From Streptomyces marincola (GTDB taxonomy: Bacteria; Actinomycetota; Actinomycetes; Streptomycetales; Streptomycetaceae), in the NCBI RefSeq assembly GCF_020410765.1, contig NZ_CP084541.1:6254001-6318000 (forward strand): DNA of 64,000 nt, given 5' to 3'. The stretch's first letter is position 1. Every line of letters begins with the position of its first letter. Below, piece after piece: positions 41,280 to 48,682 of the stretch. The notes beneath the pieces are model-generated. The model saw only the letters and a list, made by a program, of their open reading frames with translations. It was not told the origin of the DNA and made no database searches. Made by a program: the position numbers and the translations under genes.

Positions 41280-42323
41280 TCAGGGCAGCGCGCACGCGGC
41301 GACGTCGCGCGCCGCGAGGGGCACCGGCGCGCCGTTCCGGGTGGCGGGCGGCGGCGCCGCGGCCCCCGCGACCGGCAGCGTGCCGCCCACCGCGACGCGG
41401 AACACCGGACGACCGCCCTGCGTTCCGTCGACCTCGATCACCGTCCGCCCGTCGGGGCGGGGCGGGCGCTCGGCCCGGCTCACGATCCAGCAGGGCGCGT
41501 CGAGTTCGGCGAACCGCTCGTAGTCGCAGGCGACGGTGCGGATACCGAGCCCGGGTGCGTGCGCGTGCGCGGCCTGGAGCGCGGCCTCCACGAGGACGAG
41601 CCCAGGAACGTGGTCCACGGGGTGGTCGAACAGCAGCGTGTCGGTCACGTCGGCCCGCAACCGCCAGACGCGCGGGCCGGGTCCCGGGGCGAGCACGACG
41701 TTCTCGCGGCGCGCGCGGCCGACGGCCCCTGGGGCGGCCGGCGCGGGCACCGGCCCGGCGCCCCAGGTCCCGGCCGGGGTCACGCGGTCACCGCGCAGGC
41801 GCCGGTAGACGGCGGGGGAGACCCAGCCGAAGCGGGCCCGCGCCTCCACCACGGCCGCGCCGTCCCGCACGAGCCTGACCGCCATGGCCAGCGACCTCAG
41901 CGTCCGGCCGGGCCGCGGCGCCCCGAGCACGTCCGCCTCGATCAGCAGGGGGGCGGCCGGGCGGCCGGCCGCGCGCGGCGCCGGGGCGAAGGAGAAGTCG
42001 AGCGAGTGCAGCAGGGTCTGGTGGTGCAGGGGAACGCCGTACTCGGCGTGGGCGACGGCGAGCCCGCTCTGCCGGACCGCATGCGTGAGGACCCTCGGAT
42101 CGTCGGCCGCGACCGCGTCGTCACGCGGCCACCGCCCGGACAGCAGGAACGTGTGGGGCCCGAGGCGCGCGTACCCGGTGACAAGAACGTTGTCCTCGCG
42201 CGTGAGATGCAGGTGCTCCATCGGCACCGCCCTCGTCACCGGGGCGGGGCCGTGCGGCTCGGGTCTTCGCCGGGGCGCCGGTGGAGAGGACGACGCGCGC
42301 AGGGCTAACGGGGCCTGATCCAC
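41280..42323 (-). CDS. AfsA/ScbA-type gamma-butyrolactone biosynthesis protein
   Basis: A 347-residue protein with two AfsA hotdog repeats. The first contains VLTHAVRQSGLAVAHAEYGV and PLHHQTLLHSLDFSFAP; the second DTLLFDHPVDHVPGLVLVEA and IRTVACDYERFAELDAPCWI. AfsA-type enzymes condense dihydroxyacetone phosphate with a beta-ketoacyl-ACP, the first step to A-factor-like signals. The GTG at 42323 is chosen because a G-rich ribosome site precedes it; the segment VTRAVPMEHLHLTRE aligns with the AfsA N-terminus, so a later start at 42220 is also possible. With the chosen start codon 6 is TTA, the rare leucine codon read by bldA tRNA. It shares a divergent promoter with the receptor gene. Confidence 0.85.
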   Translation of the reverse strand: MDQAPLALRASSSPPAPRRRPEPHGPAPVTRAVPMEHLHLTREDNVLVTGYARLGPHTFLLSGRWPRDDAVAADDPRVLTHAVRQSGLAVAHAEYGVPLHHQTLLHSLDFSFAPAPRAAGRPAAPLLIEADVLGAPRPGRTLRSLAMAVRLVRDGAAVVEARARFGWVSPAVYRRLRGDRVTPAGTWGAGPVPAPAAPGAVGRARRENVVLAPGPGPRVWRLRADVTDTLLFDHPVDHVPGLVLVEAALQAAHAHAPGLGIRTVACDYERFAELDAPCWIVSRAERPPRPDGRTVIEVDGTQGGRPVFRVAVGGTLPVAGAAAPPPATRNGAPVPLAARDVAACALP

Positions 42324-42371
42324 GACGAGTTCCCCCCAGGACAATCCGGACGGCGAAGCGGCACTGATAAG

Positions 42372-42389
42372 ATACCGGTTCTCCGGTAT
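42372..42389. promoter_or_regulatory. Gamma-butyrolactone receptor operator (ARE-like)
   Basis: ATACCGG-TTCT-CCGGTAT is an 18-bp palindrome with perfect 7-bp arms and further partial symmetry outside. It lies between the divergent AfsA homologue and the receptor gene, 40-50 bases from each start. The half site resembles the ArpA/ScbR recognition sequence. Confidence 0.75.
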
Positions 42390-42428
42390 TGTGCAAGGAG
42401 CAGGTAAAACGGGCCAGGGGGGACCCAG

Positions 42429-43076
42429 TTGGCGAGACAGGACAGGGCCATCCGCACGCGGCGGATCTGCCTGGAGGCAGCCGCCGAGATCTTCGACGAG
42501 TGCGGTTACGAGGGCGCGTCCATCGCCGCGATCCTGGAGCGGGCGGGGCTGACGCGCGGCGCCCTGTACTTCCACTTCTCCTCCAAGGAGGAGCTGGCGC
42601 GCGGCGTGCTCGCCGAGGCCGTGACCGCCGAGGGGGTCATGCCGCAGCCGCTGAAGTTGCAGGAGTGGGTGGACACCGCGCTGCTGCTCGCGCACCGCCT
42701 GCCCAGGGAGCCCGTGCTCAGCGCCTCCATCCGGCTGTCCGCCGATCCGAGGGCGCGCGGCCTGCTCGGCACCCGGTGGCCCGACTGGATAGCGCTGGGG
42801 CGCGACCTGATCGCCGAGGCGAAGGCCAGGGGCGAGGTCATGCCGCATGTCGACCCGCTGGTCGCCTCCCGGGTGACGGTCGCCTCCTGGACCGGTGTCC
42901 AGCTGGTCAGCGGCTCGCAGCCCGACGCGCCCGCGCTGGTCGACGACATCGTCGCGCTGTTCGCGCTGCTCCTGCCCGGTATCGCGGTGCCCGCGGTCCT
43001 CGCCAGGCTTGAGGTGTCGGCCGACCGGCCGGCGCGGCTGCTCGCGCAGGTCAGGGCGGCCGTTCCCGCCGACTGA
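42429..43076 (+). CDS. Gamma-butyrolactone receptor, TetR family (ArpA/ScbR type)
   Basis: A 215-residue regulator. The N-terminal HTH, MARQDRAIRTRRICLEAAAE, then SIAAILERAGLTRGALYFHF, is almost a signature for gamma-butyrolactone receptors. The ligand domain contains SIRLSADPRARGLLGTRWPD and VASWTGVQLVSGSQ with the tryptophan expected in the pocket. Without ligand it should repress from the operator at 42372-42389; binding of the AfsA homologue's product would release it. The start is a TTG at 42429 with GGGGGG six bases before it, supported by alignment of the family N-terminus. Confidence 0.9.
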   Translation: MARQDRAIRTRRICLEAAAEIFDECGYEGASIAAILERAGLTRGALYFHFSSKEELARGVLAEAVTAEGVMPQPLKLQEWVDTALLLAHRLPREPVLSASIRLSADPRARGLLGTRWPDWIALGRDLIAEAKARGEVMPHVDPLVASRVTVASWTGVQLVSGSQPDAPALVDDIVALFALLLPGIAVPAVLARLEVSADRPARLLAQVRAAVPAD

Positions 43077-43202
43077 CCGGTCGCGCCGCCTTCCGGCCTG
43101 CCGGGCCGTTTCCCGCCCCCGGTCGCCGGGCACCCGGCCGGAACGCGCCGTCCGCGGGCGGCCGGAACGACAAGGCGCAGGACCAGCGAGGGAGTCGTGG
43201 CG

Positions 43203-43550
43203 ATGCCCAAGGGATCGACCTCCAAGCAGGAGCGTCAGTACGAACACATCAAGGAGGGCGCCAAGAAGCGCGGCGCCTCCGCGGGGCGCGCCAAGGAGAT
43301 CGCCGCCCGGACGGTGAACAAGGAGCGCGCGCGCTCGGGACAGGCGGCCTCGGCCAGCCGCTCATCCACCCGCGGCGACTCGCCCTCCCGGCGCGGCGGC
43401 AAGGCGTCGGGCGGCGGGCGCGCGCAGGGCAGCGGCGCGAAGGGGGGAACGGCGACGCGCGACGAGCTGTACGAGCAGGCCAAGCGGCGCGACATCAAGG
43501 GCCGCTCCTCCATGACCAAACAGCAGCTGGCCAAGGCGCTCGGCCGCTGA
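43203..43550 (+). CDS. Small basic Rho-N-like/DNA-binding protein (annotated as plasmid stabilisation protein elsewhere)
   Basis: A 115-residue, strongly basic protein. MPKGSTSKQERQYEHIKEGA and AAGRAKEIAARTVNKERARS lead into a Ser/Gly/Arg linker, then a C-terminal SAP/Rho-N-like helix pair: ATRDELYEQAKRRDIKGRSS followed by MTKQQLAKALG. Streptomyces has many copies, often named plasmid stabilisation proteins without evidence. The linker and C-terminal motif suggest nucleic-acid binding. GAGGGAG precedes the ATG at 43203. Confidence 0.78.
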   Translation: MPKGSTSKQERQYEHIKEGAKKRGASAGRAKEIAARTVNKERARSGQAASASRSSTRGDSPSRRGGKASGGGRAQGSGAKGGTATRDELYEQAKRRDIKGRSSMTKQQLAKALGR

Positions 43551-43614
43551 CGCGCGTCCACGGGTCGCGCCGCCCGGCGACCGGTGTCGCCGGGCGGCGG
43601 GCGTGAGCCAGTTC

Positions 43615-43632
43615 ACTGACCGATCGGTCAGT
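43615..43632 (+). promoter_or_regulatory. TetR operator upstream of the TetR-MMPL pair
   Basis: ACTGACCGATCGGTCAGT is an 18-bp perfect palindrome ending 13 bases before the regulator's start at 43646. This is a typical TetR-type site and indicates autoregulation of the regulator and the MMPL gene downstream. Confidence 0.8.
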
Positions 43633-43645
43633 TACGGTGGGGGGC

Positions 43646-44209
43646 ATGCCCCGCTCTCCCGCCGCGCTGCGCGGCCAGATCCGAGCCTCCGCGCTGCGGC
43701 TGTTCGCCGAGCACGGCTTCCGGGCCACCTCGCTCCAGGACATCGCGTCCGACGCGGGCTGCTCGAAGGCGTCGCTGCTCTACCACTTCGCGAACAAGGA
43801 CGCGATCCTCTCCGAGCTGCTCGCCCCCGTCGGGGAGCGCACGGCCGCGCTCCTGGCCGGTCTCGACGCGCTGACGGGCGAGCGCAAGGCGCGGGCGGCC
43901 GTGTCCGGCCTGGTGGATCTCGCACTGGGCCACAGCGCCGAGTTCCGGCTGCTGTTCGAGGACCTGCCGCGGCTGGTCGCCGACCCGGGCATGCACCCGG
44001 TGCCCGACGCGGCGGAACGCCTGCTCGGCGCCCTGGCCGCCGGTTCCCCCGGGCCGCGCGCACGGGCCGCGGCCGGGCTCGTCCTCGGCGGCATCGTCAT
44101 GTCCGCGTTCGGCGACGGAGCCGACCGCGGCGAGGACATGAGGGCGGGCCTGGTCGAGGCCGCGCTGCGCGCGCTCGGCCTCGCGCCCGACCCGCCCCCC
44201 GGCACCTGA
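43646..44209 (+). CDS. TetR family regulator of the MMPL transporter
   Basis: A 187-residue protein. The HTH is in RLFAEHGFRATSLQDIASDA and GCSKASLLYHFANKDAILSE. The C-terminal helical domain is short and hydrophobic (VSGLVDLALGHSAEFRLLFE, AAGLVLGGIVMSAFGDG). The 18-bp palindrome just upstream is its probable site. The MMPL gene follows 56 bases downstream on the same strand, so it probably represses its own export partner. The ligand may be a substrate of the pump. Confidence 0.85.
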   Translation: MPRSPAALRGQIRASALRLFAEHGFRATSLQDIASDAGCSKASLLYHFANKDAILSELLAPVGERTAALLAGLDALTGERKARAAVSGLVDLALGHSAEFRLLFEDLPRLVADPGMHPVPDAAERLLGALAAGSPGPRARAAAGLVLGGIVMSAFGDGADRGEDMRAGLVEAALRALGLAPDPPPGT

Positions 44210-44265
44210 CCGCGGGCGCCACGGCCCCCACCCCCCAGCGCACTACCGAAGGACGACCCCACACC

Positions 44266-46440
44266 ATGGCTACCCTGCTGTACCGGCTCGGCCGGATATC
44301 CTTCCGCCGCCGCGGGCGCGTGCTCGCCCTGTGGCTGCTCATGCTCGCCCTGCTCGGCGGCGCGGCGGCGAGCTTCAGCGGCACGATGTCGGACGACTTC
44401 ACGATGCCGGGCACCGAGGCCCAGGAGGCCATGGACCTGCTGGAACGCGACTTCCCGCAGGCGTCGGGAGCCGGGGGCACGGTCGTCGTCGCGGCGCCTG
44501 AGGGCGAGACGCTCGACCAGGCCGCGCTCGCCCCGCTCGTCCGGGAGGCGGCCGAGGTGCCCGGGGTCGCCGCCGCCATGGACCCGTTCACCACCGGCGC
44601 CGTCTCGCCCGACGGCAGGTACGCCCTGATCCAGGTGCAGTTCGACGCCGCGGCGCAGGACCTGTCGGAGGCGCAGACGGAGGCCTTCGAGCAGGTCGGC
44701 GCGGACGCCGAGGGGCTGCGCGTCGAGCACGGCGGCGAGGCCGTGACCGCGCACGCGGGGCCGCACGCCTCTGCCGCCGAAGTGGTCGGCGTCCTCGTGG
44801 CGGCGGTCGTGCTGGTCATCACGTTCGGCTCGCTGGTCGCGGCCGGCATGACCCTGCTCAACGCGCTCATCGGCGTCGGCGTCGGCATGGCCGGTCTCTA
44901 CGCGCTCAGCGGTGCGGTGGAACTGAGCGCCACCGCGCCCATCCTGGCCCTGATGCTGGGCCTGGCCGTCGGTATCGACTACTCCCTGTTCATCACCTCC
45001 CGCTACCGCCAGTACCTCTCCGAGGGCGTGCCGGCCGAGGAGGCCGCGGGGCGGGCCACCGGCACCGCGGGCTCCGCCGTCGTGTTCGCCGGCGCCACCG
45101 TGGTGATCGCCCTGTGCGGTCTGTCGGTGGTCGGTATCCCGTTCCTCACCGTGATGGGCCTGGCCGCCGCCGCGACCGTCGCCGTCGCGGTGCTCGTGGC
45201 CCTGACGCTGCTGCCCGCCATCCTCGGCTTCGCCGGGCCGCGGGTCCTCTCCCGCAAGGAGCGGTCCGGCCGGTCCACCGGGCAGCCGGGACGCGAGGGC
45301 GCCGGCTTCGCGTGGGGCCGGCTGGTCACGCGGCTGCGCGTGCCGGTGCTGCTGGCCGGCGTCGTCGGGCTCGGGGCGCTCACCCTGCCCGCGCAGGACA
45401 TGCGGCTGGCCCTGCCCGACGCCTCGACCGCGGCCGAGGACACCCCGCAGCGGCAGGCGTACGACCTGACCGCCGAGGGCTTCGGGCCCGGGTTCAACGG
45501 GCGCCTGGTCGCCGTCGTCACCGCCGGTTCACCGGAGGGGACGGCATCGGCGGCGCAGGAGGCCGAGGCGCTGATCTCCGGCACCGACGGCGTCGTGGCC
45601 GTGACGCCGCCGCAGCCCAACGAGCAGGGCACCACGGCCCTGCTGAACGTCACGCCCGCCACCGGCCCGTCGGACGCCGCGACCGAGGACCTGGTCCACG
45701 ACATCCGCGAACGCGTCGCCGGCATCGACGGCGCCGACGTGGCCCTGACCGGCACCACGGCTGTGGGCATCGACGTCTCGGAGAAGCTGTCCGACGCCCT
45801 GCCCGTCTACCTCCTCCTGGTCGTCGGCCTCTCGGTCCTGCTGCTGATGCTCGTCTTCCGTTCCGTCCTGGTGCCTCTCAAGGCGGCGGCCGGCTTCCTG
45901 CTGACCGTCGGCGCGACGTTCGGCATCACCGTCGCCGTGTTCCAGCAGGGCCACCTGGCCGACCTCGTGGGCCTCGACACCACGGGGCCGCTGGTGAGCT
46001 TCCTGCCGATCCTCCTGATCGGCATCCTCTTCGGCCTGGCCATGGACTACGAGGTCTTCCTCGTCTCCCGCATGCGCGAGGACTACGTGCACGGCGACAC
46101 GCCGAGCCAGGCCACGATCAACGGCCTCGGCCACAACGGCCGGGTGGTGGCCGCCGCCGCGGTCATCATGACGGCGGTCTTCGCCGGGTTCGTCCTGACC
46201 GACGACCCCATCATCAAGTCCATCGGCTTCGCGCTCGCGCTCGGCGTGGTCATCGACGCGTTCATCGTCCGCATGACCCTGGTGCCGGCCGCGATGTCCC
46301 TGCTCGGCCGGGCCGCCTGGTGGCTGCCCCGCCCCCTGGACCGCGCGCTGCCCAACCTGGACATCGAGGGCGAACGGCTGCGGCACCGGCTCGCCGGCGA
46401 GCACGAGGAGCAGGAACGCCGGGAGCACGCCGGCACCTGA
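44266..46440 (+). CDS. MMPL family (RND-type) transporter
   Basis: A 724-residue membrane protein. A first hydrophobic helix (VLALWLLMLALLGGAAASFS) is followed by an extracytoplasmic domain (residues 40-160) and the first block of helices containing LGLAVGIDYSLFITSRYRQY, then a second domain and block with LFGLAMDYEVFLVSRMREDY. The G-x-D-Y-x-L/V-F motifs carry the proton-relay acidic residues. Such pumps export lipids or antibiotics using proton motive force. Only one MMPL gene is present here, so it probably works as a homotrimer. AAGGAC lies 12 bases before the ATG. Confidence 0.9.
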   Translation: MATLLYRLGRISFRRRGRVLALWLLMLALLGGAAASFSGTMSDDFTMPGTEAQEAMDLLERDFPQASGAGGTVVVAAPEGETLDQAALAPLVREAAEVPGVAAAMDPFTTGAVSPDGRYALIQVQFDAAAQDLSEAQTEAFEQVGADAEGLRVEHGGEAVTAHAGPHASAAEVVGVLVAAVVLVITFGSLVAAGMTLLNALIGVGVGMAGLYALSGAVELSATAPILALMLGLAVGIDYSLFITSRYRQYLSEGVPAEEAAGRATGTAGSAVVFAGATVVIALCGLSVVGIPFLTVMGLAAAATVAVAVLVALTLLPAILGFAGPRVLSRKERSGRSTGQPGREGAGFAWGRLVTRLRVPVLLAGVVGLGALTLPAQDMRLALPDASTAAEDTPQRQAYDLTAEGFGPGFNGRLVAVVTAGSPEGTASAAQEAEALISGTDGVVAVTPPQPNEQGTTALLNVTPATGPSDAATEDLVHDIRERVAGIDGADVALTGTTAVGIDVSEKLSDALPVYLLLVVGLSVLLLMLVFRSVLVPLKAAAGFLLTVGATFGITVAVFQQGHLADLVGLDTTGPLVSFLPILLIGILFGLAMDYEVFLVSRMREDYVHGDTPSQATINGLGHNGRVVAAAAVIMTAVFAGFVLTDDPIIKSIGFALALGVVIDAFIVRMTLVPAAMSLLGRAAWWLPRPLDRALPNLDIEGERLRHRLAGEHEEQERREHAGT

Positions 46441-46502
46441 GCCGCCGCGCCCGGGGCGGGCCCGCCCGGCCCCGGGCGCGCGAACGGTCCGCGCGCCCCT
46501 GC

Positions 46503-46670
46503 TCAGCCGCCCGACCAGTGGAAGCGGCGCTCGGGCCGGCCGGTCGCGCCGTAGCGCAGCGACACCCTGGCCCGGCCCGTCGAGGCCCAGTACTCCAGGT
46601 ACCTGCGGGCGCTGACCCGGGACAGCCCGCTGGCCGCCGCGCACTCGGCGGCGGACAGGTCGCCCGGCAG
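46503..46670 (-). pseudogene. C-terminal fragment of a CitB/DctR-type response regulator
   Basis: Fifty-five codons are open without a start: LPGDLSAAECAAASGLSRVS, ARRYLEYWASTGRARVSLRY, then GATGRPERRFHWSGG and a stop. This is the winged HTH end of two-component regulators for citrate or C4-dicarboxylates. The receiver domain and linker are gone. The frame stops abruptly at 46670, exactly where the stem of the next element's terminator begins. This marks the junction with the TetR/azoreductase/SMR module. Confidence 0.65.
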
Positions 46671-46714
46671 CGCTGAAAAGGACCCGACGGACGCCCGTCG
46701 GGTCCTTTTCAGCG
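46671..46714 (-). terminator. Strong rho-independent terminator
   Basis: CGCTGAAAAGGACCCGACGG (46671-46690) pairs perfectly with CCGTCGGGTCCTTTTCAGCG (46695-46714) around ACGC. The A and T runs in the stem give a U run on either strand. It ends the minus-strand TetR gene. Confidence 0.85.
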
Positions 46715-46748
46715 GAAGACAGCTGAACTGGCCGACCAGCGCGCCTGG

Positions 46749-47306
46749 TCATGCCGTGGTCGCGTGCGCGAGCCGGGTGAGCGCGGCCTTGATGCGGTCG
46801 GTCGTCACCCCCTGGGCGCGCTGGTGGAGGAAGAGCTCGGGCGCGAGGGGCGCGAGCACGACATCCGCGAGGGCTTCGGGATCAGGGGCGCCGGCCTGGC
46901 GAAGAAGCGCGAGAACGTGAGCGCGCCAGAAGCCGTAGGCGCCGACCGTGTAGCGCTTGGCTCCGACCTCGGCTCCGAGGGCGAGGTGGCTGTGCCGGTC
47001 CAGCAGGTCGACCATGGCCGAGAGGAAGGCGGCGAGTCGCTCGTGGGGCGGCGCTCCGGGGCCCAGCGGCGGGGCGCCGCGCAACAGCTCGCCCTGGAGC
47101 AGTCGTTCATGTTCGTCGAGCAGCGCCGCCGCGATGGATGACACGTCCGGGTAGCGGCGGTAGAGGGTGCCCCGTCCGACGCCGGCGGCGCGGGCGATGT
47201 CCTCCATCGTGACCATGCGGGGGTCGTCCTCGGCGAGCAGCCGGGCCGCCGCGGAGAGCACCCTGGCTCGGTTGCGCGCCGCGTCCGCGCGTTCCCTCGT
47301 CTCCAC
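46749..47306 (-). CDS. TetR family regulator of the azoreductase/SMR module
   Basis: A 185-residue protein. The HTH lies in VLSAAARLLAEDDPRMVTME, DIARAAGVGRGTLYRRYPDV. The ligand domain is helical (AFLSAMVDLLDRHSHLALGA, VVLAPLAPELFLHQRAQGV). The GTG at 47306 is the most likely start; a strong ribosome site is not apparent. It is divergent from the azoreductase gene and two near-identical inverted repeats lie between them, so it should repress both directions. Typical ligands are electrophiles, quinones or dyes. Confidence 0.87.
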   Translation of the reverse strand: METRERADAARNRARVLSAAARLLAEDDPRMVTMEDIARAAGVGRGTLYRRYPDVSSIAAALLDEHERLLQGELLRGAPPLGPGAPPHERLAAFLSAMVDLLDRHSHLALGAEVGAKRYTVGAYGFWRAHVLALLRQAGAPDPEALADVVLAPLAPELFLHQRAQGVTTDRIKAALTRLAHATTA

Positions 47307-47334
47307 GCGGATGAGTCTACGCCGCCCCGGGAAT

Positions 47335-47392
47335 AACCGGACATGCTGTCCGGTTGGTAGGGTCGCCCCGTAACTGGACGCCGCGTCCGGTT
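47335..47392. promoter_or_regulatory. Twin operator, two 21-bp inverted repeats
   Basis: AACCGGACA-TGC-TGTCCGGTT (47335-47355) has perfect 9-bp arms. AACTGGACG-CCG-CGTCCGGTT (47372-47392) has one mismatch. Their centres are 37 bases apart. They occupy the whole space between the divergent TetR and azoreductase genes. Confidence 0.82.
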
Positions 47393-47417
47393 GTGTCGCC
47401 CGAACAGGAGATCCGCC

Positions 47418-48083
47418 GTGCCCACTGCCGCACCGACCCTGCTGCGCATCGACTCCAGCGCCCGCCGCACCTCCTTCAGCCGGGAGATCGGTGACGCCGT
47501 CGCGGATGCCTGGCGTCGCGCCCATCCCGATGGCACCTACCTCCGGCGCGACCTCGCGCTCACTCCGGTCCCCCAGATAAGCGAAGCCTGGACCGAGCTG
47601 TGCGACTACGTCCTGGCGCACCGGATCACCGAGATCGCCCGGTACAAGGAGGCGGTGCGCAGCCAGGATCAGGCCGCGGCCTGGGCGATCGTCGAGCCGC
47701 TGCTGACCGAGCTCGTCGCCGCTGACACCGTCCTCATCGTCGCCCCCATGTACAACTTCTCCGTCCCCGCGTCGCTCAAAGCGTGGATCGACCAGGTGAC
47801 TTTCCCGAAGATGTCCCTGGCCGGACGGCGCTTCGTGGTGGCCCATGCCCGGGGCGGGGCCTACGGACCCGGTGCTCCGCGCCACCCCTACGACCACCAG
47901 GAGCGCTACCTGCGTGACTTCTTCGCCGGGCACTTCGCCGTCCCGCACGAGGCGATGACCTTCCTCGGCACCGAACTGGTCAACTCCCGCGTCGACCCCG
48001 CACTCGCCGATCGCCGTGAGGCCCACGAAACGTCCCGCGCGGACGCACTGGCGGCGGCCAGGATGCTCGGAGCAGCCCTGTGA
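47418..48083 (+). CDS. FMN-dependent NADH-azoreductase / quinone reductase (flavodoxin-like fold)
   Basis: A 221-residue enzyme. The N-terminus LLRIDSSARRTSFSREIGDA holds the phosphate loop for FMN, and IVAPMYNFSVPASLKAWIDQ is the AzoR signature, with FVVAHARGGAYGPG as the isoalloxazine loop. AzoR-type enzymes reduce azo dyes and quinones with NADH. The GTG start has CAGGAG seven bases upstream. It is the first gene of a two-gene unit with the SMR pump and faces the TetR regulator. Confidence 0.88.
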   Translation: MPTAAPTLLRIDSSARRTSFSREIGDAVADAWRRAHPDGTYLRRDLALTPVPQISEAWTELCDYVLAHRITEIARYKEAVRSQDQAAAWAIVEPLLTELVAADTVLIVAPMYNFSVPASLKAWIDQVTFPKMSLAGRRFVVAHARGGAYGPGAPRHPYDHQERYLRDFFAGHFAVPHEAMTFLGTELVNSRVDPALADRREAHETSRADALAAARMLGAAL

Positions 48084-48403
48084 GCTGGCTGCTGCTCATC
48101 GCCGCGGCCCTGGTCGAGGTCGCCTGGTCGCAGAGCATCAAGCCCACGGCGGGCTTCACCCGCCCGCTGCCGACGCTGGTGTGCTTCGCGCTCGCCGCCG
48201 TCGCGGTCTACCTGTTGTCCCTGGCGATGCTGGAGCTGCCGGTCGGTACGGCCTACGCCGTGTTCACGGGTATCGGCGCCGTCGGCGCCATCACCCTCGG
48301 CGTCATCGTGCACAAGGACCCCGTGACCGCGGGACGCGTCCTCGCGCTCACTCTGATCGTCGGGGGCGTGGCCCTGGCCCGCGTGACCGCCCCGGACACC
48401 TGA
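48080..48403 (+). CDS. Small multidrug resistance (SMR) family transporter
   Basis: A 107-residue, four-helix membrane protein. Its first helix, WLLLIAAALVEVAWSQSIKP, carries the essential membrane glutamate near residue 13 expected of SMR pumps (EmrE Glu14 position). LPVGTAYAVFTGIGAVGAIT is the family signature with the G-x-A-Y-A-x-W/F-x-G motif. The K-P-T in helix 1 resembles the SugE/Gdx (guanidinium exporter) branch. The GTG overlaps the azoreductase stop. It should export small cations with proton antiport. Confidence 0.88.
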   Translation: MSWLLLIAAALVEVAWSQSIKPTAGFTRPLPTLVCFALAAVAVYLLSLAMLELPVGTAYAVFTGIGAVGAITLGVIVHKDPVTAGRVLALTLIVGGVALARVTAPDT

Positions 48404-48682
48404 CGACGGGCGGTCCGCGGCACGCACCCGCGTCGACGCCCTGCTCGGCGGCGGCGACCCGCAGCGGCCCGGCGCCCGTTGAGCCCGGCGGCGAGTCGCC
48501 CGGCGGCCGGGTGCCGGCACCTTCCGCCGCGCGGGAACGGCCGCACACCGTGGCGCGGAGGACGCCGACGGCCTCCGAGGTCGGATGGTGGGTGGGCGTC
48601 GCGTGCCGGAGAATCCGATCGCTCCGGGGCCGTTGCTCGCGTAGGGTGCGCTGGTTGCGAGGGAGAAGGGGCGGTTCCGGGC
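48404..48682. other. Right-hand border of the azoreductase module, no gene seen
   Basis: The first bases carry a short open plus-strand tail (ending RVDALLGGGDPQRPGAR at 48481) that may be the end of a lost gene. The rest is low-complexity G/C-rich sequence without a recognisable gene, repeat or hairpin. Confidence 0.35.
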
